64,000 bases of DNA from Ignavibacterium sp. (GTDB lineage Bacteria; Bacteroidota; Ignavibacteria; Ignavibacteriales; Ignavibacteriaceae), in the NCBI GenBank assembly GCA_032027145.1, contig JAVSMP010000001.1, positions 1,206,903-1,270,902 of the forward strand, given 5' to 3'. The notes under the pieces are model-generated. The model ran no database searches, was not told where the DNA came from, and saw only the letters and a list, made by a program, of their open reading frames with translations. This document shows, one piece after another, positions 56,724 through 64,000 of this stretch. The position numbers and the translations under genes are program-made. Position 1 is the first letter of the stretch. Every line of letters starts with the position of its first letter.

Positions 56724-59700
56724 TTATTTTATCACTAAAAATTTTCCTACGTGTTGTGTTCCGTCAGGAAGCTTAACAACAAACACGTAAAGTCCATAAG
56801 CAATGTACTGATCGTTATATGTTCTAAGATCCCAAAAATCAAATCCCCTGTTATCGTTATGATAGATCTCATTAACAAAATCACCAGCCACAGTGTAGAT
56901 TGAGATTTTACATTCGTTAGGCAAATGATTGAACATTAATCTTTTACCGAATTGTGAAGTTTCATATTCATTAGAAACGATGTAAGGATCAGGGACTGCT
57001 CTTATCTTACTTAAATCTATATTTTTTGAATCAGTATATCCAGCCTTCTTTGTTGAAAATTCATATCTGATTTCTTTTCTGAATGGTTTAAATGTTCTTA
57101 TTGTAAATTGATCGCCTTGTGTAGGAGCAATAGCTATCTGATTCACAGTGATCCCATCAGCATTGATATAAGTATCCGGCTGATTATTCGTTCGTAGAAC
57201 TAAGCCTGTTACAGTGGTATCGCTTGTAATGGGGTCAATCTCATATTTTTCAAAATTCAACATATCAGGATATCTCTCATAAAATCCGAAACTGCCGGCT
57301 GAATATGCGTTTCCACCGGGGATTAAATCCCATCCAAGCCTGCTATAATAGAACTTCCGGTATTCTTCCCAGGGTGCTTTAACTGCAAATTCAATCAACA
57401 ATGTATTTTGGCTTACATCAATTGGATTATTTGGATCTGTAACAACTTCAACTTTTAAGGGTAAGTGATAGATTATTGTGTCATACAAAATGCCTGTAAA
57501 GTAATCATAAAGCTTTGCACTCAATCCACCTATTGTATCAATAGTAATTCTGTAATCGTCAATTGTATAAACTTCTTCCTGAGCTGTCTGTTGATCGCCA
57601 ATGTATTTAGGAACTGGTTTTGTTGACCATTGAAAAGTCGAGGTATCTTCGTTTACCAAAGTCCACCCTTCAAAAGCTACACCTGATGGAGTATTAATAG
57701 CAACTAATCTGAATCCATCAGTAATGGGGAGGTTATCTTTTGAATCATCTGAAAATAAATGATGATCCAGAAGAATAGTTGTATCGCGGGTAACAGCATT
57801 AATTCTGTATAGATTAAGACCCAATACGTAGTTTGTATCAGAGCCGGTAACTTCAAGTGTAGAATCAACAAAAGTAACAACATAATCATCACCGGTGATT
57901 GAATCAGGTTCTACAATTTCTATTGAAACAAATCCCTGACAAACACCTCCGATAGGAGGGAATGAACCTTCGGGAGTTAAAGTAGGTGAAAAATCAGGAG
58001 GCTGAAAATTTTGAGGTCTTACGCCTGGGACAACAGAAACAGTATTGCTTTCTAAAATAGAGTTGCCAAGAGGAGACTGATATGATTGTTCTAAACTATC
58101 AGGGTGTTGATTTCCTTTATCGTATGAGGTAACGCAGTACCAGTATTCCACACCATTCAACAGATTTTTATCTGTATAGCTATGTTTAATGCCCGAATCG
58201 TCACCGAGCCACTGATTAAAAACAGGATCAGGGCCTTTTATGTTATCAATCAAATCAAAAATTTTAATCGGTTTATATCCAATTACTTTTCCAAATTGAT
58301 CAGTAATCGGAGTTCCCCATGTTTTACCGAGATTATCGCTTCTGTAAATCTTATAACCTTCAAAGTCTTTCTTACCAGTTAAAACATCCTTTGAATCTTC
58401 GGCAGCAGAATCCCAAAATAGTTTTACTTCTTTATCACCGGCAACTGCCCTTACAATGGGAGTTTTAGGTGGACCGGAGCCCTGGAAAGCTCTTTTAGAT
58501 AATTGCTGCAGCATTCTCATATTACTCATTAAATTTGTAGTATCCGGCTGATTAGGGATTGTACCTGAATTACCCATTACTAATCCAACTGCAGAATTAA
58601 CAGTTTCACCGGGGTTTAGTGTAAAAGGTCCTGTCATAATAAAATAATTAATTGCAGCACCTTGAGGGAAATATTTATTTAAGCTGTCAGGGTCAGTAGT
58701 ATCCATCCGCCGATCAGAGCCGTGGAAGTATGCAGACGGTACCATCAGATTAGGATTGTTTGGATTGCTGCTAATAATTGCCCACATTTCTTCATCCATT
58801 TTTGGTGCAAACTCCCGGCTGAAATAATGAAAATCTGTTACACCCATATTTTTAGGTGTTTCCAGAATATTAAGTCCGACAATTCCTAATTCTGTTGGAT
58901 CAGTTGCCCAGGCGCCGTCTTTAGTGTTGTTTTTATCATAGATATAAACAAAATCTCCGTTTTGGTGTCCATCATTTGGGTTTGAATCAATGATATTTAT
59001 ATAATCTGCATTATCAAAATCAGGTCTGAAAATAGCATAGTAGCCTAAGTAAATACTATCTAAAACATTACTGCTGGTATTTCGTACTGTGTAGCTCCAG
59101 ATTAACATATCTTCTGCATAAGGTCTTCCATAAGAGTAAGCAGTTTGTTCTACTTCTATTCCTAAGGGTCCTTGAGGATTAGAATTTTCCTTATCATCAA
59201 AGACACAATAAATATCTCTATCGGAAACAAACTCACCGACTACTTCATTTCCGAAATTTGGAGATTCTGGATCTATATCAATTCGATATTTACCGGGCCA
59301 ATGTCGTTCATTTGGGGTTTCAATCCAGTTTCCACTGTTATCAAAATATCCTTTTGGCCAGGTTTCTGGATTATCACTTAAAGCAAGAAAAGGTGTTTCA
59401 TCCGGCGGGGCGGCTTTTACATCACCGGAAAATAATTTTCCTCTTGAACCATCTTTAGGTGCCCAATCGTATTTATCTGACGGACCGCCAACAACTGATG
59501 TTATTACATTATTTTTGGAAGCAACAACTAATCCTAAACCATAACAATATTGAATTACATCAGAAGCATCCTTAGGCCAGCGGACTGATTCGTTAAAATA
59601 TTCATGAAAGTTGGATAAGATACCATAATTGCCAAGGTAATTAGCAACCTGTCCTCTATCCATAATTCCCAAACCGCGTTCAGAACTGGAAATTACTTTC

Positions 59701-59831
59701 GTTAATTTTTTTAATTGTTCGGGTTTAAGATCCTTATGACAACTGATGCAGTTATTTTGAGCAAACAGTTTATCGGAAGATAAACTAACAATTAAACAGA
59801 AAAATAATATCTTGAATAAAACTCTAAACAT
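56724..59831 (-). CDS. large exported protein with one c-type haem motif and a T9SS-like end
   Basis: 1035 residues, GGAG before the ATG, signal to about 25 (DKLFAQ), then NNCISCHKDLK: a CxxCH motif at residues 28-32. Only one such motif is present. The rest is beta-rich with an FN3-like region (VRAVAGDKEVKLFWDSAAEDS near 455), WYCVTSYDKGNQHPDS near 560 and a C-terminal FlgD/T9SS-like domain (CKISIYTVAGDFVNEIYH, YGLYVFVVKLPDG, GKFLVIK). It probably lies on the surface. 13 bases separate it from the TonB receptor upstream, and the PorV/PorQ gene follows. Haem attachment is inference and needs a cytochrome maturation system. Confidence 0.8.
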   Translation of the reverse strand: MFRVLFKILFFCLIVSLSSDKLFAQNNCISCHKDLKPEQLKKLTKVISSSERGLGIMDRGQVANYLGNYGILSNFHEYFNESVRWPKDASDVIQYCYGLGLVVASKNNVITSVVGGPSDKYDWAPKDGSRGKLFSGDVKAAPPDETPFLALSDNPETWPKGYFDNSGNWIETPNERHWPGKYRIDIDPESPNFGNEVVGEFVSDRDIYCVFDDKENSNPQGPLGIEVEQTAYSYGRPYAEDMLIWSYTVRNTSSNVLDSIYLGYYAIFRPDFDNADYINIIDSNPNDGHQNGDFVYIYDKNNTKDGAWATDPTELGIVGLNILETPKNMGVTDFHYFSREFAPKMDEEMWAIISSNPNNPNLMVPSAYFHGSDRRMDTTDPDSLNKYFPQGAAINYFIMTGPFTLNPGETVNSAVGLVMGNSGTIPNQPDTTNLMSNMRMLQQLSKRAFQGSGPPKTPIVRAVAGDKEVKLFWDSAAEDSKDVLTGKKDFEGYKIYRSDNLGKTWGTPITDQFGKVIGYKPIKIFDLIDNIKGPDPVFNQWLGDDSGIKHSYTDKNLLNGVEYWYCVTSYDKGNQHPDSLEQSYQSPLGNSILESNTVSVVPGVRPQNFQPPDFSPTLTPEGSFPPIGGVCQGFVSIEIVEPDSITGDDYVVTFVDSTLEVTGSDTNYVLGLNLYRINAVTRDTTILLDHHLFSDDSKDNLPITDGFRLVAINTPSGVAFEGWTLVNEDTSTFQWSTKPVPKYIGDQQTAQEEVYTIDDYRITIDTIGGLSAKLYDYFTGILYDTIIYHLPLKVEVVTDPNNPIDVSQNTLLIEFAVKAPWEEYRKFYYSRLGWDLIPGGNAYSAGSFGFYERYPDMLNFEKYEIDPITSDTTVTGLVLRTNNQPDTYINADGITVNQIAIAPTQGDQFTIRTFKPFRKEIRYEFSTKKAGYTDSKNIDLSKIRAVPDPYIVSNEYETSQFGKRLMFNHLPNECKISIYTVAGDFVNEIYHNDNRGFDFWDLRTYNDQYIAYGLYVFVVKLPDGTQHVGKFLVIK

Positions 59832-59844
59832 ATAAATTCTCCGG

Positions 59845-62433
59845 TTACCATATTATTTGTATTCCAGTAGTAATAGCCCGCGGTGGACCGACATTAGCGG
59901 GGTTATGATTAGCATCGGGTGAAGATCCAACTAAACCTGGTTCACCGCTGTCAAACGGCTTTCCGGTTCGTGAATATACAAATAGAACATTTTCATTGTT
60001 GAACAAATTGGTAATTTCCCAAAACCAGGCAATAGAAAAAAATGAAACAGGAAATTGTTTTTGCAGTCTGAAATCAAGTGAAGAAGTCCAGGGTTTTCTC
60101 TCAGAATTAATATCAATCCTAACTGTGGGATCAACATACGGAGTATAAGGCAGCCCGCTGCTTGCCCTGAATATTAAATTAAAATTCAGGTCTGATAATA
60201 TTCCATGATCTTTGGGAACATAAAAGCTGAAGTTGGCTGCAAAATTATGGCGTTGATCAAAATCAAGGAAATACTCCTGATGTGGAATTTCTTCCTGTGT
60301 ATATGCATTAAGATAACCACCGAGCGGCTGTGAATTATTTCCTTTAGCGATCATATAAGTGTAATCAACAGAGCCTGAAAAATAATCCGCAAATCTTTTC
60401 TTAATAGTTAAGTCAATTCCTTTAACGCTTGCATAATCTGAATTGTAGAAAATAACATAATCTCTTGAAAGATAACTTACCTGAAGTGTTGAGAGCAAAT
60501 CAGTAATATCCTTATACCATGCAGTTATATCGAAAGCCCAGTTATCTCCAAGCTGATGTTTAAGCCCTGCTTCAAACGAAATAGTTTTTTGTGCTTTGAC
60601 AGTTGGATTTCCAATCAGTGGAAGAGATGTAGATAAGTCTTTTTTTATGTTGTAGTACAGAGCATTGTAGTTAGGATTCTGGAAAAAGTGTCCGTAAGCA
60701 AAATGTAAAACCGATTGCTCTGTTATTGGAAATGCTAATCCAATCCTGGGGCTGAATGCATATTGTGGTTCTACTGCAACTTCTTTTGAAGGAATGAAAT
60801 TATTATTCTGGTCAAATTCACCAAATCGTCTGATATCAGGCCACATAGTTGCTTCAGGATTTATATAGTCCAGTCTTACTCCAACATTAACAATAAGATA
60901 ATCATATTCAATTTTATCCTGAATATAAGCAGAAAATTCTGTTGGCGATTTTGAATAAATATCTTTAAAGTTAGCTCCTGAAGGCCATGGAGCAGATTCT
61001 TCATGAACATCAATTTGATGTTTTATTATTTCTAATCCGCTTTTAAATTGATGATAATTGCCAGCCTGCCAGGTTGCGTCAAGTTTTCCTCTGTATGTTA
61101 AAGTTTTGTTATCAGCATATCTTGAATCATCACCATCAACATAAAAATATACTGATTCACCGGTTCTGCCGATGATATAATCTTCAGGACGTTTATTGCC
61201 AACTTGTGTTAATGAGTTATTTTCAAATCTTGATAGATTAACTGTATAAAATAAACTCTGGTTAACTGTATGTGTTGCGTTTAAAATTTGTCTGTTCGAT
61301 TTAATTGTAGTATGTGTCTGATGATCGCTTCTGTATTTCCATGGATGACTGTAACCTTGTTGTTTTATATTTGTAAACTGGCTTGATAATCCGAATTTAA
61401 GTGTTGGTAAAACAAAATAGGTTAGCTTACCAAAACCATCAATAGAAGTATTATACCCATGCGGCAGATAACTGTCTTTATTAAGTGAATAACCTGAAAT
61501 GAAAAAAGTTAAGTCAGATAAAACAGGACCGCTTAAAGAAGCCCTAAGTTGTCCGGGTATTCCAATCCAGGCTTCATCAAGTACGCTGGTTTCATGATAT
61601 TGGTATAAATCCTGCACTCCGGGGAAAGCATTTGCCTTTCTGTACTTAGATTTTTCTAAAGTAGGAGTAGTGTATTCTATTCTTCCCTTTAAATTTTTGC
61701 CGCCATCCTGAGTTGTAATATTAACAATGCCTGACATTGCGTCACCGTATTCTGCGTTAAAAGTACCGCTGATTATCACCATTTGGTTTATCGCATCTTT
61801 ATTAAAATTATTATTTGTTTCACGATAAAGCGGATCTTCCATCTTAACACCATCTACCATATATGAAATCTCAGAAGTTCTTCCACCTCTTACATGAAGA
61901 TCACCGTTTGCATCAAGTGTAAATCCCGCTTTTGTTGTTAAAATTTCGGTGATGCTGTTGACAGGCATATTTACAATTTCATCGAATGTAACAGTTGATT
62001 GTTTGGAAGTTTCATCTAACTGAACAAGAGGGCGTTCAGCAGTTACAATAATATCTCCTTCAAGTTGAACAGAAGCAGATTCCAGATTAAAATCAATTTG
62101 TGTTGTTAGGTCTGCAATAATTTGAACGTTGTCCACAGTAATACTTCTGTACCCAACCATTGACGCTTTAACTGAATATCTTCCCGGTGTAATATTAATT
62201 ATAAAATATTGACCATTAATATCACTTGCAGCACCTATAGTAGATCCAATGATTACAATGTTACAACCCGGGATTGGTTCACCAGTAACAGCATCTCTTA
62301 CAATACCGGCTATCTTTCCCGTTGTACCGGCTTGTAAATTAGATACCGGTAAAAATACAGTAGTAAAGAAAACTAAAACGAATATTCTATATACTCGTTT
62401 GAATGATATATATCTTCTCACGTTTAATGTCAT
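59845..62433 (-). CDS. TonB-dependent receptor with carboxypeptidase-regulatory-like domain
   Basis: 862 residues with a long signal (to about LQAGTTG). CarboxypepD_reg-like domain at about 38-120 (GKIAGIVRDAVTGEPIPGCNI), plug at about 140-240 (DIIVTAERPLVQLDETSKQ, LHVRGGRTSEISYMVDG, GTFNAEYGDAMSGIVNI), then a barrel to the end (ENVLFVYSRTGKPFDSG, TTGIQIIW). It imports or senses large substrates through TonB energy. The substrate is unknown; neighbours suggest export of surface proteins or a haem-related ligand. No cobalamin riboswitch is evident upstream. It is first of the minus-strand cluster. Confidence 0.93.
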   Translation of the reverse strand: MTLNVRRYISFKRVYRIFVLVFFTTVFLPVSNLQAGTTGKIAGIVRDAVTGEPIPGCNIVIIGSTIGAASDINGQYFIINITPGRYSVKASMVGYRSITVDNVQIIADLTTQIDFNLESASVQLEGDIIVTAERPLVQLDETSKQSTVTFDEIVNMPVNSITEILTTKAGFTLDANGDLHVRGGRTSEISYMVDGVKMEDPLYRETNNNFNKDAINQMVIISGTFNAEYGDAMSGIVNITTQDGGKNLKGRIEYTTPTLEKSKYRKANAFPGVQDLYQYHETSVLDEAWIGIPGQLRASLSGPVLSDLTFFISGYSLNKDSYLPHGYNTSIDGFGKLTYFVLPTLKFGLSSQFTNIKQQGYSHPWKYRSDHQTHTTIKSNRQILNATHTVNQSLFYTVNLSRFENNSLTQVGNKRPEDYIIGRTGESVYFYVDGDDSRYADNKTLTYRGKLDATWQAGNYHQFKSGLEIIKHQIDVHEESAPWPSGANFKDIYSKSPTEFSAYIQDKIEYDYLIVNVGVRLDYINPEATMWPDIRRFGEFDQNNNFIPSKEVAVEPQYAFSPRIGLAFPITEQSVLHFAYGHFFQNPNYNALYYNIKKDLSTSLPLIGNPTVKAQKTISFEAGLKHQLGDNWAFDITAWYKDITDLLSTLQVSYLSRDYVIFYNSDYASVKGIDLTIKKRFADYFSGSVDYTYMIAKGNNSQPLGGYLNAYTQEEIPHQEYFLDFDQRHNFAANFSFYVPKDHGILSDLNFNLIFRASSGLPYTPYVDPTVRIDINSERKPWTSSLDFRLQKQFPVSFFSIAWFWEITNLFNNENVLFVYSRTGKPFDSGEPGLVGSSPDANHNPANVGPPRAITTGIQIIW

Positions 62434-62493
62434 TTTAACTGTTAAGGTTTTAAAATTTTTTAAAGAACGCCCTATAAACTTTTAATAAAATTA

Positions 62494-62520
62494 AGGTGCT
62501 GACCTGATCAGGCAGCACCT
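62494..62520 (-). terminator. terminator of the repeat-domain T9SS gene
   Basis: AGGTGCTG and CAGCACCT form a perfect 8-bp stem with CTGATCAG inside, 60 bases past the minus-strand stop at 62581. T-rich runs lie on both sides. Confidence 0.8.
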
Positions 62521-62580
62521 GTTTTTTATAGTAATAAATTATTTCACTTTCATAATTCCTTTACATCAAATGAACAGGAA

Positions 62581-64000
62581 TTATTTAAGCATTAACATCT
62601 TTTTGTTTATGACTACATTATTTGTTTGCAGTGAATAAATATATACTCCTGATCTAACCTGATTTCCTGCATTATTTAAACCATTCCAGCTTACACTATA
62701 CTGTCCTGCTGATTGAAATTGAGAAACAAGAGTTTTAACTCTTTCACCTAAAATATCATAGATTATCAGTGAAACATTTCCTGCTTCTTTAATATTATAA
62801 ATGATACTGGTTGAAGGGTTAAATGGATTAGGATAGTTTTGTGCTAAATAAAATTCTTCAGGTAGAGCAAAATCATATTTATCATCAATGGATGTAGTTG
62901 ACTGAAGTTGTTTTATAACAATATTATCAAAATATCCCGGGATACCGCTGCTGCTTTGCTGAAAAGCATACAAGCCGAAACTTCCGGATGTGTTTCTTGT
63001 TGATGTTGTATCAACTATCGGACAGCCTGCTAAAAGTTGTCCGTCAAAATAACACCAGAAACTTGTTTCATTTGCACTTGTGTTTCTTACTTCTATCTTC
63101 ATTTTATGCCAGCCCGAAACTGTAGGGAATAATCCCGGATTATCAACTCCTTTGAAATCTTTATTGAATAAAGGAAGAAAAGTATTCGGATCAGATTTAC
63201 GTCCTGAAAAGTTGATTCTGTCATTGGTATCAAAATCTGCTCTTAGTTTATAAAAATCTTTACGTGTAGTATCAGCATAAACAACCAGTCCGGTATAAGC
63301 AGATAATGGCTCGTTAACATAACAATAAACATCAGCCTCAATAGAATAATTAGCTAAAGTAAAATCTCCGTTAAGAGCAGTAGCAGAACCGGTAAAAGAG
63401 CCGTCTAAATCCTGCAGATGACCTAAGAAATTTCCACCGCCAGTTAAAGCAGAAGGTGCATTTGCCATTGGTGCAGCAACAACAGTTTCTTCAGGCAAAC
63501 CTGTGCTCGGATTTGGATAATAAAACCATCCTGCATTTGCTGTACCTGATTCGAAATCCTCCGAATAAAGTATGGTTGGAAGTTCTTCAACAACAATATT
63601 ATCAAAATATCCCGGGATACCGCTGCTGCTTTGCTGAAAAGCATACAAGCCGAAACTTCCGGATGTGTTTCTTGTTGATGTTGTATCAACTATCGGACAG
63701 CCTGCTAAAAGTTGTCCGTCAAAATAACACCAGAAACTTGTTTCATTTGCACTTGTGTTTCTTACTTCTATCTTCATTTTATGCCAGCCCGAAACTGTAG
63801 GGAATAATCCCGGATTATCAACTCCTTTGAAATCTTTATTGAATAAAGGAAGAAAAGTATTCGGATCAGATTTACGTCCTGAAAAGTTGATTCTGTCATT
63901 GGTATCAAAATCTGCTCTTAGTTTATAAAAATCTTTACGTGTAGTATCAGCATAAACAACCAGTCCGGTATAAGCAGATAATGGCTCGTTAACATAACAA
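62581..64000 (-). CDS. exported protein with repeated LamG-like domains and T9SS sorting domain (5' end outside window)
   Basis: The frame stays open past an internal ATG at 63777 to the window edge, so the N-terminus is missing; at least 473 residues are encoded here. A concanavalin-like beta-sandwich of about 225 residues (YSEDFESGTANAGWFYY, SGWHKMKIEVRNTS, GYFDNIVVEEL) is present once complete and once partly, the latter identical at DNA level to the former. The end is the type A sorting domain ([17 protein letters not shown] near the C-terminal 100, NKKMLMLK). Such domains bind carbohydrate or protein; no catalytic part is visible. It may be longer than it seems in assemblies because of the repeat. 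Confidence 0.85.
   Translation of the reverse strand, partial: CYVNEPLSAYTGLVVYADTTRKDFYKLRADFDTNDRINFSGRKSDPNTFLPLFNKDFKGVDNPGLFPTVSGWHKMKIEVRNTSANETSFWCYFDGQLLAGCPIVDTTSTRNTSGSFGLYAFQQSSSGIPGYFDNIVVEELPTILYSEDFESGTANAGWFYYPNPSTGLPEETVVAAPMANAPSALTGGGNFLGHLQDLDGSFTGSATALNGDFTLANYSIEADVYCYVNEPLSAYTGLVVYADTTRKDFYKLRADFDTNDRINFSGRKSDPNTFLPLFNKDFKGVDNPGLFPTVSGWHKMKIEVRNTSANETSFWCYFDGQLLAGCPIVDTTSTRNTSGSFGLYAFQQSSSGIPGYFDNIVIKQLQSTTSIDDKYDFALPEEFYLAQNYPNPFNPSTSIIYNIKEAGNVSLIIYDILGERVKTLVSQFQSAGQYSVSWNGLNNAGNQVRSGVYIYSLQTNNVVINKKMLMLK
62918..64000 (-). repeat. tandem repeat, 675-bp period, perfect where both copies are visible
   Basis: 62918-63325 is identical to 63593-64000. The unit encodes 225 residues in frame. 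Identity runs to the window edge, so the array may continue. Confidence 0.93.

Noticed and set aside
62434-62580. Cobalamin or TPP riboswitch upstream of the TonB receptor
   Set aside because: No conserved box of either class; the only structure is the terminator of the neighbouring gene.
1-64000. CRISPR array, tRNA, rRNA, phage genes or integrase
   Set aside because: I saw no regularly spaced short repeats, cloverleaf genes, rRNA cores or phage proteins; only IS-type mobile DNA is present.

Overview
The window is AT-rich, low-GC DNA from a member of the Bacteroidota/Chlorobi group, most likely Ignavibacteria (an inference from protein style; no rRNA is present). The main clue is the number of secreted proteins that end in a type IX secretion (T9SS) type A sorting domain of the form QNYPNPFNP...KKM. 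Other clues are a PorV/PorQ-family barrel, a TonB receptor with a carboxypeptidase-regulatory-like front, AGGAGG-type ribosome sites, pyruvate:ferredoxin oxidoreductase and HslUV.

Layout. 1-3.3 kb: the N-terminal part of a multi-PAS/GAF sensor and an M24 peptidase, both on the minus strand. 3.5-13.5 kb: a decaying accessory island around gdhA. It holds a frameshifted lipoprotein remnant, two propeller-like lipoprotein genes that share an almost identical 243-bp 5' block, a secreted phospholipase-C-like gene cut off by an IS256-like remnant, and a matrixin-type metalloprotease gene split by a complete 1400-bp IS3-family element with a 4-bp target duplication. That protease gene also carries two nonsense codons. 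13.8-19.1 kb: a small membrane protein, nifJ (PFOR) and a dihydroorotate-dehydrogenase-like gene. 19.2-23.9 kb: a lamin-tail/CARDB repeat protein and an SDR enzyme (minus). 24.0-28.8 kb: DUF3109-rpoN-methyltransferase operon, then hslV-hslU. 28.8-43 kb: T9SS cargo (M23 peptidase, M36 fungalysin, Asp-box propeller, DUF2341 chimera and others) with terminators, a MITE-like palindrome and a 118-bp direct repeat around one cargo gene. 43-46.6 kb: metallophosphoesterase, pirin, GT-C glycosyltransferase. 46.9-62.4 kb: nine minus-strand envelope genes with short gaps, ordered in transcription TonB receptor, CxxCH protein, PorV/PorQ, TolB-like, outer-membrane protein, small membrane protein, NHL, ChaN-PDZ, M1-M28-PDZ. 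62.6 kb to the right edge: a T9SS cargo protein with a perfect 675-bp-period domain repeat.

Taken together, the window describes a heterotroph with a large investment in exported proteases and surface proteins, amino-acid and pyruvate metabolism (GDH, PFOR), and stress proteolysis (HslUV). The least ordinary parts are the decaying lipoprotein/secreted-enzyme island, a candidate sigma-54 promoter directly upstream of the rpoN operon, and the envelope cluster that pairs a TonB receptor with a large exported protein carrying one haem-binding motif. I see no CRISPR array, tRNA or rRNA.
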